A DNA stretch of 64,000 nucleotides. Origin: Cliona cf. orientalis (lineage: Eukaryota; Porifera; Demospongiae; Clionaida; Clionaidae). Under the pieces are notes generated by a model that did not search any database, was not told where the DNA came from, and saw only the letters and a program-made list of their open reading frames with translations. The first letter of the stretch is position 1; every line of letters starts with the position of its first letter. The stretch lies in contig OZ005690.1 of the NCBI GenBank assembly GCA_963930775.1, positions 2,216,225 through 2,280,224 on the forward strand, written 5' to 3'. The position numbers and the translations under genes were made by a program. Positions 10,490 to 20,941 of this stretch are shown here, in pieces.

Positions 10490-11545
10490 AGATGGGTAGG
10501 TGCTATGGAGTAGATGGGTAGCATCACGTTCATGGTGGGGAGTCGTTTTCATATATAATGACCACAACATGTACCCCCCTCCCCCGATATTTAGGTATAA
10601 AGTGTGAAATTGTGCAATTCTAATGGGGGAATTAATTTTGATCACAGTATTTGAACTGCAACTGATTCCATACTAGCCTCTCCCCGCAGCAATTTTGCCT
10701 TGGCACATGGGGTAACACATTCAATAAGCACAGTGAAGGTCATGCTTTAACAATTAATTATTTAGAGAAGACCAATGATAAAGACAGAATGTAAATTATG
10801 CACATAAAAAGGTCGATATAATTATTTTGTGTTAGAATCAATTGGAAGGAGACTGTAGTTAGGAGTCTACCAAGGGAGGAGGAGGAAACCAAACAGCTGT
10901 GTTCCCATGGCCTGTGGTGAAACTCCAATGATATAAATTATAAAGTAGCTATAACACAATCTGCATGATTTTGGATATTGAACTACCCAGATCACTTCTG
11001 ATGACATTTTGCTTTTAAATACAATCAATCTAGATCTGTCCTAAGAGATTTTTGTACTTAAATATTTTTCTCGAAAATTTAGTCTATCTCAAAAGAATTG
11101 GTCTGCCCGCCCCCCTCCTCCTCTTATTAGTTTTAATCTTGCACCCAGGCCCATCCAGGCTTTTTAATGTATGTTGCACACTACATTGTAAAGCTACCCT
11201 CACGCCCACTCTGAGACCAAGAAATGCCATGCCCACCTTGGGCTCACCTAATAAGTATATGCAAACTGCCACATTTAACTATATATCTGGCCCATGCATA
11301 TTTATAAATATATATGGCTCTAGCTACATGATATATAAATCAGAGCTTTTTCATAATAAATCAGGTCTATATTTAGAAATCTAGGTCAGTGTGGCCCAAA
11401 TATACATAAGAACAAAGCCCAAATATTAGGGTCGTATTTTTATATCGGATACAAGTATAATACTTTTAACACCCCATATCCAGACTGATTTTTAGGTCTT
11501 TGGCATGTTCATCAAAATATTATTATATATTATGCTCTACAGCAC
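10490..11545. other. gene-free AT-rich stretch
   Basis: No exon, RNA gene or clear repeat boundary was seen. The 110-codon open frame near 11052 has neither splice sites nor family motifs. Confidence 0.5.
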
Positions 11546-13008
11546 TACCGTATTTTCTCACTATTAAGCGCATGCGCTTATATCTCCACAGGAAGAAAAC
11601 CTGCGCTTAATAACGAAGTGCGCCTAACAGCGAGATGCGCCTAACAAAAAATAGCTGCATCAAGAACGCATGCGCGTTCGCGGTATCATTTAAGGGGCGT
11701 GGCCAATCGATCGATCGCACGATCGTTCACGTTGCTACATTCTGCCCAGGTCGAAATGGCGTTCGTTGCTGAAAGAGCCTGAGAATCGACAGTAGCCATC
11801 GTAATTTCGACTAACTTGAAAAGGTTAGAGCCCTGGGCAAGCTAGCAAGCGTGCAGATATCGAGGTCAATGGTCACAGTATGCGCTTATATTAGCGTGTC
11901 CAAAGAATTTCGAAAAGTTCTGAAAAGTGGTACAAGGATGCTACAGGCATGAAGAGCAACCTTAGAGCAGCCGAACAATATGCATATTGCTGGGGATTTA
12001 CTCCCTTTTCTTGGTTCTACAACCTTTTGAAGTTACTCACTACTGTCTCTCTTTTTGCTCCTTGCACAGTACTACAGACATGGCACCATACAAACTATGG
12101 GCCACCAAGGGTCCCCAGATAATCTACAATATCTCAGCTCTGGTTAGGAGTTCAGTCACGAAACAAATTGCACCAGATAGCTCACAGAATGAGCTATCAT
12201 TTGACCTCTTAACCATGTACATTGGTTGCACAGACGTGCCGCTAGCCTCATTTTTGTTTGTATTAAGTTTATATGGAGAAAGTGGTTTGGATGGGTATGC
12301 CATATTGCCTTGCAATGTTTTTATTAATTATGATTCTGTTACAAATACTATTGGATAGCACTTGCAAATAGTATGATAGTGGGACTTCAATACTGCTTTA
12401 GGTTACTGCTGAAGCTGGGGCCTCTGTATATTAACTATCTTTAGAGCCCATGCCAGCAGAGTGAGTTTCAAGTTTCCACAATACCAAACTATAACTATTT
12501 CTATAATGAAATTACCTAAAAAGTATATTCCACAAAAACGTAGGCCATCAATGACCTATAATGATGCATATTATTGAAATCAGCACTAGAAAAAACCTAT
12601 ATGTCACAGTAAGGACCACTAAAAGTTTTGGAGGTAACAAGTACTCACAAACCTAGGCAGAAACAGCAGAAATAAGTGCCAGAAAAATTATGTCTTGATG
12701 TTGCTTACCATCAAATCCAGAAAGTACAGCAAAAGAGCTGCCGAATGACGTGCGAAGCATGGAAAACGGTCGAGAATTGGCTTGTGGATATCAAAATTAG
12801 TAATGTCACTTTATGGTGCCGCGTTTAGATAGAGTATAACGCGTAAAAATAAGCGACGCATTTTTTTGGGTTAAAATTATCCTTTGGACTCGCTACTTAT
12901 ATGCGAAATGCGCCTAATAACGAGTGCTTAGGCCAACAAAATAGCATGCGCTTAATAACGAATATGCGCTTATAAGCGAAATGCGCCTAATAACGAGAAA
13001 ATACGGTA
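11546..13008. mobile_element. 1.46-kb element with TACCGTATTTTCTC ends
   Basis: The left terminus TACCGTATTTTCTCACTATT pairs with the inverted right terminus (aacgagaaaatacggta). Subterminal DNA repeats gcgc-ctaataacgag units on both sides. TA forms the outermost bases. The 123-codon open frame at 11987 has no recognisable motif, so I treat it as non-autonomous. Confidence 0.75.
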
Positions 13009-13037
13009 GTTGACAGGAGCTCCCCTAGTAAATTTAT

Positions 13038-13532
13038 CGCTGTGGCTAGAGTGCCGGGAACGGCACCCAAAATATAAGGCTTAAAGAGCCGGCAAACTCA
13101 CGTGATCTATAGGTAGCTAATAATAATAAGAACAAGCTATTACTGACTGATACACGGCAAGTGAGACTAGTAGCGAGAGGGATTGGGTTTAGGTAGTCGG
13201 TTGTTGACGAAGGGTTTGGGTTTCGGTGATCGGTTGTTGACAAGCTCGAGGGGTTTAGGTTTCGGTGATCGGTTGTTGACTAGGGTTAGTATTATGCGTT
13301 TAAGGTGTATAAATTTGGCAAAAAACGGTAGCCAGCAGCGGCGAGCCGGGTGGCCGAGTGGACTAGGGTCTGGACTGGTAGAGCAGTGATCATGGGTTCG
13401 AATCCCGCTTGGGGTATGAACTTTTTTTTTTTTTCCTACTCTCGAAAATTTTCTAAGTTTTTTGGCGGGAACTAGAACCGGCACTCCAACGGGAATATTT
13501 CCGGTACCGTTCCCGGCACTCTAGCCACAGCG
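13038..13532. mobile_element. Mutator-like MITE with 9-bp TSD and tRNA-like insert
   Basis: Inverted ends CGCTGTGGCTAGAGTGCCGG lie at both sides. The 9-bp TAAATTTAT is repeated exactly outside them (13029-13037, 13533-13541). The interior holds three copies of a ggtttaggtttcggtgatcgg-type unit (13185-13280) and a tRNA-like pol III head. A 9-bp duplication suggests mobilisation by a MULE-type transposase, though no transposase is present. Confidence 0.8.
13346..13418 (+). repeat. tRNA-like SINE head (type II tRNA resemblance)
   Basis: An A-box-like TGGCCGAGTGG and a B-box GGTTCGAATCC stand at tRNA spacing, as in Leu/Ser tRNAs. The acceptor ends do not pair, and a T-rich run follows. It is therefore a tRNA-derived repeat rather than a functional tRNA gene. 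Confidence 0.6.
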
Positions 13533-13730
13533 TAAATTTATTATACTGAGTTCAAAGAATGCTAATAAAAGGTCATGATCAATCAATCACAGTTTTTACT
13601 TTCCAGCTACTGGAGGGAGGTGGGGGAGTGGGGTGGGGAGCTGAGGAATTAGTCTCCTCTGGGCACAAGACTAAACTAGGGTGTATAGATATGGTTTAAT
13701 TCAGACTAAATTAATAATTAGTGGATGCCT

Positions 13731-15042
13731 ATAATAGGGGTAACTGCAAAACCTGGACTCTGGACTCTGGACTGGACTGTGGACTGGACTATGGACTGGA
13801 CTGGTGACGACCATTACCAGCTTTCCGAAACTGAAAAAAGTGACAAGTAGTGTGTTTTGAAACCTGATGACTCACAGAGGAGTGAAGTCGCTCTGTATTT
13901 TCATTGTAGACTCAAAAGTACATGATCATAGTTCAAATCTGTACTTATGCTACCATCCCCCCAGTATACACTATAATCTTTAGTGTGTATTAAAACTGGT
14001 ATCAGCACATTGGATATAAACCCCACTGCTTGTAGAAATGCAAAAAGATTATATTATGTGATGAGAATGTAACCTATTCAGCCTGTAATCCAAATGTCTA
14101 CTAGCTATCACGAGGCTCTGAGAGCCTGATTTGACAACTGTGACAAAGATGTTCACTATTGATTGGTTTATACAGATCACAGTCCCTTATTCGAAACATA
14201 GCTAGCCATCAGTTATTGCCGGAACAATACGGAGTTATTGTTTAGTGTATGTCAGAGATAAGCATTAGTGAACAGTGGCCTGGGACTATTTACTGTCACT
14301 GTCTGGGCCAGCTGGTGACTCAAGATCTGTCATACTTTAAGTGGTCCCCCCCTATAAGCGGTCCCCCCGGACTGTCCATAGCAACTGTGCATGGTCCCCC
14401 TGCAGGGTCAGGGGCTGGGTTTGGATATAATATGGTTAGCAAGGGTTTGTATGGCCGCTGAGGGTTAGACTCCAGGGTCTGTATGGCAGGGTTAGTCTCC
14501 AGGGTTTGTCATGGGGGGGGGGGGGGGGACCAAATATGCCGCAGTGGACAGTCCGGGGGGACCACAATTTGGGGGGGGGGGGGGGGGGGGAGACGTTGCA
14601 GCACGACATTATCCCTAAACAGTGCATATTAGAGTATCGTCATGTAGGTGAGTTTCCATGGAATAAAACAGCATTATTGACCTACTGCCCTGGCTAAGCA
14701 CATAAAAAGTGGCTCTACCATTCCCTGAGCCTTGAACCCAGGCTCACTGAACAGATAAATTACGGGATCACTTTAGGAAGATCATGCAGTAGTGGTATAT
14801 ATTTGACCTACTGAATTTTTCACATGGTCAACTGTGTGACCATTGAATGGTAGCACAAGTACAAATTTGAACTCTTGTCATACTTGGCAGTGTACAACAA
14901 GCGATCTATGAGTCATCCAACCTTCAAAACACTATTCTCTGCCTCAGAAAACTGGTATTGGTCGTCACCAGTCCAGTCCATAGTCCAGTCCACGGTCCAG
15001 TCCAGAGTCCAGAGTCCAGGTTTTGCAGTATCCCCTATAATA
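13731..15042. mobile_element. 1.3-kb element with GGACT-repeat terminal inverted repeats
   Basis: About 83 bp at the left end (ataataggggtaactgcaaa, then repeats of ctggactctggact, ending ggtgacgacc) is found inverted at 14957-15042. The minisatellite-like termini are the same in both arms. The interior has nested G/C-tract palindromes and no transposase frame. Confidence 0.8.
14363..14591. repeat. nested palindrome with long G tracts
   Basis: GGTCCCCCCGGACTGTCC near 14361 is inverted near 14546. Runs of 16 G (14513-14528) and 20 G (14571-14590) flank the right arm. The spacing suggests a small palindrome enlarged by homopolymer growth. Confidence 0.65.
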
Positions 15043-15421
15043 GTAATAAGCAATTTAATGTTTCTGCAGGTAATGAATCTAATTTCTTAGGTAATTAAAA
15101 CTAAGTGAGGATTTGCTGATCTGAGGCCATTTAAGAGGCTAAAGTCAATCATAGAAAAACTTATTTGTGCAATAAATAATCAGAAGATGACTCTCTTGCA
15201 ATTGTCTGCAATAATTATGATTTGTGCAAGACATTGTGGTACATGCAGGATACAACAGTTTACATATATTATATAGATTGCTCCTCAGATCAAATCAGTG
15301 CATGCGTTGAATGTGTGGTATAAAGCACCTTGCATGTGCATGCGCACTTGGAGACGATCTGATATTAAGAAGTGATCATGCAGATTCTTATAATACAAAA
15401 GATACAGACTCAGGATGAAAG

Positions 15422-15792
15422 TTATTCATGACATTGTACTGTATTCATGATCAAGGCATCAACTATGTCATTGGCTAGCTCTTTCAACTGAGCTATGTCT
15501 CTGAGACCATCCACAAGGACCTTCCAGCTCACGGGTTGAACACCACTTCCATTCAACCATCGTCGAAAGATCTCTTCGTTCATTGTGTCTGTTTTACCCC
15601 CAGCATCTTTTTCTATTGCATGCACTATAGTTCCATCATTATCATTCAGTAAGTATGTGCCAAGCTTTATGTTCTGTGCTCCAATCCTTTCAGAAATTCG
15701 CACAGGATTTCCACCATCTTTCGGCTCAAGAAAGAATAGCTCATTCATTTTTGGTTTCTCGTTCATGTGTGGGAAGATCCTGAATGATGCAC
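15422..15792 (-). CDS. Death-domain exon
   Basis: An exon opening after a CTACCAG acceptor encodes about 123 residues to a stop. It has the amphipathic pattern of a Death domain: KLGTYLL, then a helix with AIEKD, EEIFRRWLNG and SWKVLVDGLRDI, ending LANDIVDALI. The RRWL...SW..L spacing is the most diagnostic part. Death domains mediate homotypic assembly in apoptotic and innate-immune signalling. The upstream exons were not found, so the rest of the protein is unknown. The exon may be the tail of a multi-exon gene cut by repeats, or a pseudogene; its frame is intact. Confidence 0.55.
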
Positions 15793-16078
15793 CTGGTAGG
15801 TATCGATACACAATGATCATCAAAACAATTGCAACTTGTACTTGTATAAAATTAATAAATTCAAAGTGGTGTACATGCATGTTCTCCCAGCATATTTAAG
15901 GGATAAATGTATTGAGCCTTATAAGCCATTGTTTTTGAAGTGGAATGCTTTGATGTATATACATGTACATGTATATGCATGGCATTACTCGAGCTCTTAA
16001 TAAACCTTATAGCTATTAAATCTTGGCCTGGGGAGGATCTGCCAGATCGAATTTAATGATTATAACATTAAATTCCTA

Positions 16079-16271
16079 TACATCCCTACGCTTGCTTTTC
16101 TCGATAATTTATATCATACGCTTCGATCTGATTCAGTATGTAAAGTGTCGCTAATTATTATTTTGATATTGATCCATGGGTATACAGTATTGATTTTCCA
16201 TTCCTGCATGCATGTGCCCCATATATAAATATGTGTGTACAGCTACTCAAAAAGAAAGCGTAGGGATGTAT
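16079..16271. repeat. TATACATCCCTACGC repeat family, inverted ends
   Basis: TATACATCCCTACGCTTGC at the left is inverted at 16252-16271 (gcgtagggatgtata). Relatives lie at about 21120-21180 (inverted), 25236-25461 and 25924-26020. A further tail (tccctacaaatcttgtttgtgt, near 16290) accompanies several copies. The young LTR retrotransposon inserted just beside this copy. Confidence 0.65.
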
Positions 16272-16409
16272 AGTGGAAGTGATACGTTATCCCTACAAAT
16301 CTTGTTTGTGTATTTTTTGGCACTGCCATCCCTACTTCATCCTTCAATTTTATTCAATTGTTTTTTTATACTTGTTACTGCTCTTTTTTTAGTGCCCTCA
16401 GGGCCTGAT

Positions 16410-16621
16410 TGTAAGAGACCGATCCAGCCGATTAGAGGGGATTGCAGACGATCGTAGGAGTCTTGATCTCACGAATAAACTGAATAGATAATAATATCAA
16501 ACGGCTATAACTCAATAATAATACTGCCACTATGACACGAAATAGACAACTACACAATCACAGAGTTAACTAGAATAAGTTCAATAGGTCATAGTTCAAG
16601 GAGTTCATTAATGTTCTTACA
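16410..16621 (-). repeat. 3' LTR of the retrotransposon
   Basis: 212 bp, TG...CA ends with a 7-bp terminal inverted repeat (TGTAAGA/TCTTACA), identical to 20730-20941. The stop codon of the polyprotein (TAA, 16617-16619) lies inside its first bases. Confidence 0.97.
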
Positions 16622-19600
16622 CCTCCCCTCCAAGCTCCTGTGGCGGATGTGCATAGGAGCTTGATATCCAACCGGTATCCTCCGATAGGTATAATGGTCT
16701 TTTTGTCACACGAGTAGACCGACGTGTCAGAGAAGAGGGTGGTGTGCATGGAGGGTTTGGGGTGTCCTCCGTTGGCACTGGAGTTGGTGAAGTGATTGAG
16801 ATGGGGCGTCGTTTACGAATGAATCGTCTGTTTCTTATGAAAACTGTTCCACTTTGAGTCTTTACAAAATATTTCCTGTACGGTCCGATATTCGTAACTG
16901 TCCCATACGTGTCCCACAGTTTAGTTGTTGGGTTTTGGATGGCAACATGGTTTCCCACCTCCAATTCAGGGAGTGTGTGTGTTTGCTGGTTATAGATTCG
17001 AGTTGAGTTTTCGTATGTTTTCTGGGCTTTCTTGTCTGCCTCAATCAAAGATTTTTGCCATTCTGGAGCGAAGGAACGGCGGTGGGCTGGTAGAGTGTCT
17101 TGTATCGGGTGGCCATACAGTTTTTGGGCAGGGGACAACCCATCTTTTCGACATGGTGTATTACGATATTGTAACAATGCTCTAGAGAGTTTGTTCCAGT
17201 TAACTGAGTGGCCGGTCCAAGAGGCTGAGATAAGTTTTTTCATGGACTTCACGGCTGACTCTGCCTTACCATTGCTCTGTGGGTAGTGGGGTGATGACAT
17301 TTCATGTGACACTCCCCAAGTGTGAAGAAAACTGGCGAGATGCTGTGAGGTAAACTGAGGTCCTCCATCGGACCACATCAAATCTGGAACTGCAGTACGG
17401 CAGAAGTGGTCTCGCAGTGAGGCAGAGAGCTTTGTAGCTGTCATATCTTTTCCGACTTCGATGATGTCGGGCCAGTCAGTTTTACAATCAACAATTATTA
17501 AGAAGTTACGTCCCCCAAAGGATGCGAAATCCACAGCGATTTGTTGAAAAGGTCTCTGTGGGAGAGACTTAGTCAGCATGGGTTCTTTAGTTTGGGATGG
17601 CAAGTGATCCTGACAGGGTCTGCAACCCTGGACAAAGTGCTCGATGTCTTGGTCAATGTTGGGCCAATAGAGGGTCAGGCGAGCTCTTGCTTGCGAGCGT
17701 GAGATCCCTTGGTGAGCCTCATGGAGTCGGCTGAGGATGGTGGGACGTAGACTGCAAGGAATGAATAACCGGCATCCGTAAACAATGAGGTCATCATCGA
17801 TACTCAGGTGGTCTTTGATGCCCCAAAACCTTTTCAGCGATTCGGGGAGATCTGCTTTGGTGCTAGGAAATCCACGGAGGATGGTCTCTTTGAGAGCTTG
17901 ATATTCGGTGTCTCGCTGCGCGTGTTGGCGAAGTTCTTGGAGATGGAGATTCTCGTGGTCAGGATCATGCTGAGTGGAGGAGCGGATTTGTGCAAACGAC
18001 ATGGCTTGGGTAGTTTCTCCTGCATCCATGTCCTGTTCTGCGAGCTCATCATTGCTGTTTGGTGCCGAGTGTGGGAAGCGTGAGAGTGCATCCGCAGCTT
18101 CGTGCTGGGAACCTTTTTCCCACTGTGTTGTGAACCTGTATGCCATGATGCGTGTTCTCAGGCGTTGTAGTCGTGGGTTTTCGATCTCATCCAGTCTGTG
18201 CGTGTTGAGTATGGGGATGAGGGGATTGTGGTCAGTGATGACGGTAAAATGGTCTATTCCTGCAAGGAAGATGTGGCATTTCTTAATAGCCCATGTCACA
18301 GCTAGGCATTCCAATTCGATTACGGCATATCGAGTTTCTGCATCAGTCAAAAACCTCGATCCAGCTTGTACGAGTTTCCATTCAGATTCATTTTGTTGTG
18401 ACTTTTGCATGAGGAGGAATCCTAACCCCAGCCTACTTGCATCTGTGTACAGACGGGTGTCCTTTGTAGGGTCAAAGTATGCTAGGGTAGGAGCCGTAGT
18501 CAGGGCCTGTTTCGCCTTGAGGAAGGCCTCGTCATGAACTGGGGTCCACAGAAAGTCGTTGCGTGAGCTAAGTAGTGGACGCAAGGGTGCTAGGACGTTT
18601 GAGACACTATTAGTGCTAGATGCAAGCTGGTTGACGAGGCCACAAAATGAGCGGAGGTCAGTGCGACTCGTCGGGGTTGGAAAGTTAGCTATGGCTGCGG
18701 TGATTTCGTCGCTAACCGAGTATCCTGTTTGGGTGAGTTGTAGCCCAGCAAATCGCACTTCAGTTCGACAGAGTTGGAATTTGTCTCGGTTCAGGGAGAT
18801 GCCCTTCTCTGTGCACCGATGCAATATCTCTCGCACATGATCTATGTGCTGTTGTTTGTCCTGGTCATAAACGATGACATCATCAACTATCTTGCGGATG
18901 TTGGTAATTCCCTGAAAGGCTTCATCCATTCTTCGATTATAGTGTTCACTGATGGATGATATGCCGTAGGGTGCCCGCCGATACATGTAGCGTCCAAAGG
19001 GTGTAATGAATGTAGTTAGCCTTTGGCTAACCTCGTCGAGAGGGCATTGGTGGTAGCCCTTGAGAGCGTCAAACACGGTAAAATACTTTGCTGATGATGC
19101 CTGGATATCAGCAACAGCGTCTTGTGGGGTTATGGAAGGGTAGTGTTCTCTGCGAACGTACTTGTTCAGTTTGGAGAGGTCCACGCACATGCGGATGCGG
19201 TCTGTGCCTTTTTTCGGTGCCACTACGATTGGTGCACACCACTCTGTTGGTTCCGTTACTGGTGTGATGATCCCTTGGTCGACCAGAAGGTCAATTTCTT
19301 GTTTGAGTTTCTCTCGGTATGCAAAGGGGATCGTGCGTGGTGTGGATACGCAAAATGGTTTAGCCTCCTTTGTGAGAGATATGTGAAATTTCTCTCCCGG
19401 CATAGTGCGTACCTGACCATCGAAAACTTTTGGGAACTCTGCCATGAGCTCTTCCACTGTTGGTGTTCGTCCTTGTGGGGTTGATAGACGAGTCTGGCAG
19501 ACAGTGCTATTTTCATGTGGCTTTGGATAGCAGCTTGGTAGGATGCCGAGCGTTTGTGCAGTGTCCCAAGAGATGATGGCGCCAGATATGGAAGGGTATA

Positions 19601-20690
19601 TATGAACGTCCTTCTTCACCTTCCTGCCCTGTAGGCAGAAGGTAACTTTAGGAATTTTGCCGATAGGGTGGAGGACGGTACCGTTGATGGCTCTTGGGGT
19701 GATATCTGAATGGGCGAGATTGTCGAGGCATTCGCCAAGGGTTTGGATGAACAGGGGGCCTGCGGCGCAAATGTCGGCTCCTGAGTCTGGTAGGACTTCA
19801 ACATAGGCTTGGCCGTACGGTGTGGTTGCTAGGATGTTGATTCGTGGAGCTGGGACGAAGGGGGCGTTGCCTAGGTTGGATAAGGTGGCTTGTGAGGAGT
19901 GGTCCGGTGGGATGCTTAGAGAGCCGGTTTGTGGGGGGTTGGTTTGAGGAATGGGCTTTGTCATGAGTTTTTGGCGGCAAACTCTCCCAAAATGGCCGAC
20001 TTTCCCGCAGTTGCGACACGTTTGGTTAAAAGCGGGACAACTCTTTCTACCTCCAACGTGTAGGTTGCTTCCACAGCCTGGGCATGTTTTGGTCGGGTTG
20101 GTTGGAGGTGGTGGTCGGACGGCATTAATGGCAGGTGTTGGTTGTATGTGCTGTCTCGATTTCTTGGCAGACTCGAGAGCGCGGCACTTGGAGATCGCTT
20201 GCTCGAGAGTGAGGTCCTTCACTTGAAGCAACTCTTGAATTATTTCCCCATCCTGAAGTCCTTCAATAATCTGGTCTCGGATTGCTTTCTGGAGGCAGTC
20301 ATTGTTACAAAAGTTGCAGGTTTTAGCGAGTTCGCGAAGACTTACAAGATAATCGTCGAATGTCTCACCGACGTGCTGAGCTCTTTGACGGAGGTTGCGT
20401 CGTTCAATGGATTCATTGACTTGTCCGTCGACATAGGACTTCAGGGCTGCGATGGTCTGAGCTTGATCTTTCTTTTGAGCGGTCGTCAGTCCTAGGTTGT
20501 TAACGATTTTTAGGGTTTCCCTGGAAAAGCAGAGTTGCAAAGCCTGTACTTGTTTGGCTGGGGATTCACCGCTAAGACCAGAGAGAGATCTGTAGGCCAG
20601 CCACTGCTGGTGCCATGCGTTGAAGTCGGTTCCTCGATCGGTATCGATGTCTAGCTTCGGTAGGTCGCCGGTTCGGAATACGTAGGCCAT
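16617..20690 (-). CDS. gag-pol polyprotein of Ty3/gypsy-type retrotransposon
   Basis: The frame encodes 1357 residues without interruption. A gag-like N-terminus is followed by a CCHC knuckle (CRNC...H...C, residues 225-238) and an aspartic protease motif DSGAD (302-306). Reverse transcriptase carries VDDV at 602-605 as its catalytic box. RNase H has D750, E792 and D820. Integrase has an HHCC zinc motif (about 990-1026) and the triad D1054, D1108, E1144 with the classic 35-residue second spacing. Gag and pol share one frame with no frameshift or stop between them. The ATG sits 40 nt inside the 5' LTR, and the end of the frame overlaps the polypurine tract and enters the LTR. All catalytic residues looked for are present, so the element may be active. 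It encodes no envelope-like protein. Confidence 0.96.
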   Translation of the reverse strand: MAYVFRTGDLPKLDIDTDRGTDFNAWHQQWLAYRSLSGLSGESPAKQVQALQLCFSRETLKIVNNLGLTTAQKKDQAQTIAALKSYVDGQVNESIERRNLRQRAQHVGETFDDYLVSLRELAKTCNFCNNDCLQKAIRDQIIEGLQDGEIIQELLQVKDLTLEQAISKCRALESAKKSRQHIQPTPAINAVRPPPPTNPTKTCPGCGSNLHVGGRKSCPAFNQTCRNCGKVGHFGRVCRQKLMTKPIPQTNPPQTGSLSIPPDHSSQATLSNLGNAPFVPAPRINILATTPYGQAYVEVLPDSGADICAAGPLFIQTLGECLDNLAHSDITPRAINGTVLHPIGKIPKVTFCLQGRKVKKDVHIYPSISGAIISWDTAQTLGILPSCYPKPHENSTVCQTRLSTPQGRTPTVEELMAEFPKVFDGQVRTMPGEKFHISLTKEAKPFCVSTPRTIPFAYREKLKQEIDLLVDQGIITPVTEPTEWCAPIVVAPKKGTDRIRMCVDLSKLNKYVRREHYPSITPQDAVADIQASSAKYFTVFDALKGYHQCPLDEVSQRLTTFITPFGRYMYRRAPYGISSISEHYNRRMDEAFQGITNIRKIVDDVIVYDQDKQQHIDHVREILHRCTEKGISLNRDKFQLCRTEVRFAGLQLTQTGYSVSDEITAAIANFPTPTSRTDLRSFCGLVNQLASSTNSVSNVLAPLRPLLSSRNDFLWTPVHDEAFLKAKQALTTAPTLAYFDPTKDTRLYTDASRLGLGFLLMQKSQQNESEWKLVQAGSRFLTDAETRYAVIELECLAVTWAIKKCHIFLAGIDHFTVITDHNPLIPILNTHRLDEIENPRLQRLRTRIMAYRFTTQWEKGSQHEAADALSRFPHSAPNSNDELAEQDMDAGETTQAMSFAQIRSSTQHDPDHENLHLQELRQHAQRDTEYQALKETILRGFPSTKADLPESLKRFWGIKDHLSIDDDLIVYGCRLFIPCSLRPTILSRLHEAHQGISRSQARARLTLYWPNIDQDIEHFVQGCRPCQDHLPSQTKEPMLTKSLPQRPFQQIAVDFASFGGRNFLIIVDCKTDWPDIIEVGKDMTATKLSASLRDHFCRTAVPDLMWSDGGPQFTSQHLASFLHTWGVSHEMSSPHYPQSNGKAESAVKSMKKLISASWTGHSVNWNKLSRALLQYRNTPCRKDGLSPAQKLYGHPIQDTLPAHRRSFAPEWQKSLIEADKKAQKTYENSTRIYNQQTHTLPELEVGNHVAIQNPTTKLWDTYGTVTNIGPYRKYFVKTQSGTVFIRNRRFIRKRRPISITSPTPVPTEDTPNPPCTPPSSLTRRSTRVTKRPLYLSEDTGWISSSYAHPPQELGGEV
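16622..16638 (-). other. polypurine tract
   Basis: On the element's strand the sequence immediately before the 3' LTR is GGAGCTTGGAGGGGAGG, a typical second-strand primer. It also encodes the last residues of the polyprotein (ELGGE). Confidence 0.85.
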
Positions 20691-20711
20691 GTTCGATTTC
20701 TAATTAGAGAG

Positions 20712-20729
20712 CAGCTGTTCGCAGTGCCA
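20712..20729 (-). other. primer-binding site candidate
   Basis: Immediately inside the 5' LTR, with no spacer, the element's strand reads TGGCACTGCGAACAGCTG. It starts TGG, as expected for pairing with a tRNA CCA end. The tRNA was not identified. Confidence 0.7.
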
Positions 20730-20941
20730 TGTAAGAGACCGATCCAGCCGATTAGAGGGGATTGCAGACGATCGTAGGAGTCTTGATCTCACGAATAAAC
20801 TGAATAGATAATAATATCAAACGGCTATAACTCAATAATAATACTGCCACTATGACACGAAATAGACAACTACACAATCACAGAGTTAACTAGAATAAGT
20901 TCAATAGGTCATAGTTCAAGGAGTTCATTAATGTTCTTACA
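20730..20941 (-). repeat. 5' LTR of the retrotransposon
   Basis: Identical to 16410-16621 over all 212 bases and followed by the CTGAT target duplication. It must hold the element's promoter; no clear TATA box could be assigned. Confidence 0.97.

Larger units (their letters stand above)
16410..20941 (-). mobile_element. complete Ty3/gypsy-type LTR retrotransposon
   Basis: Two 212-bp LTRs, identical by eye at every base, bound an internal region with one long gag-pol frame. The target duplication CTGAT is perfect (16405-16409, 20942-20946). LTRs start TGTAAGA and end TCTTACA. A primer-binding-site candidate and a purine tract are adjacent to the LTRs. Identity of the LTRs plus the intact frame imply a very recent insertion. 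Domain order protease-RT-RNase H-integrase places it in the Ty3/gypsy group. Confidence 0.97.

Noticed and set aside
11987..12358. 123-codon open frame inside the 11.5-13.0 kb element
   Set aside because: No transposase motif and no similarity to the neighbouring genes; treated as chance.
13346..13418. Functional tRNA gene
   Set aside because: A and B boxes are present but the acceptor ends do not pair, and it lies inside a transposable element.
17974..18537. 187-codon plus-strand frame within the retrotransposon
   Set aside because: Antisense to the integrase/RNase H coding region; no independent signal.
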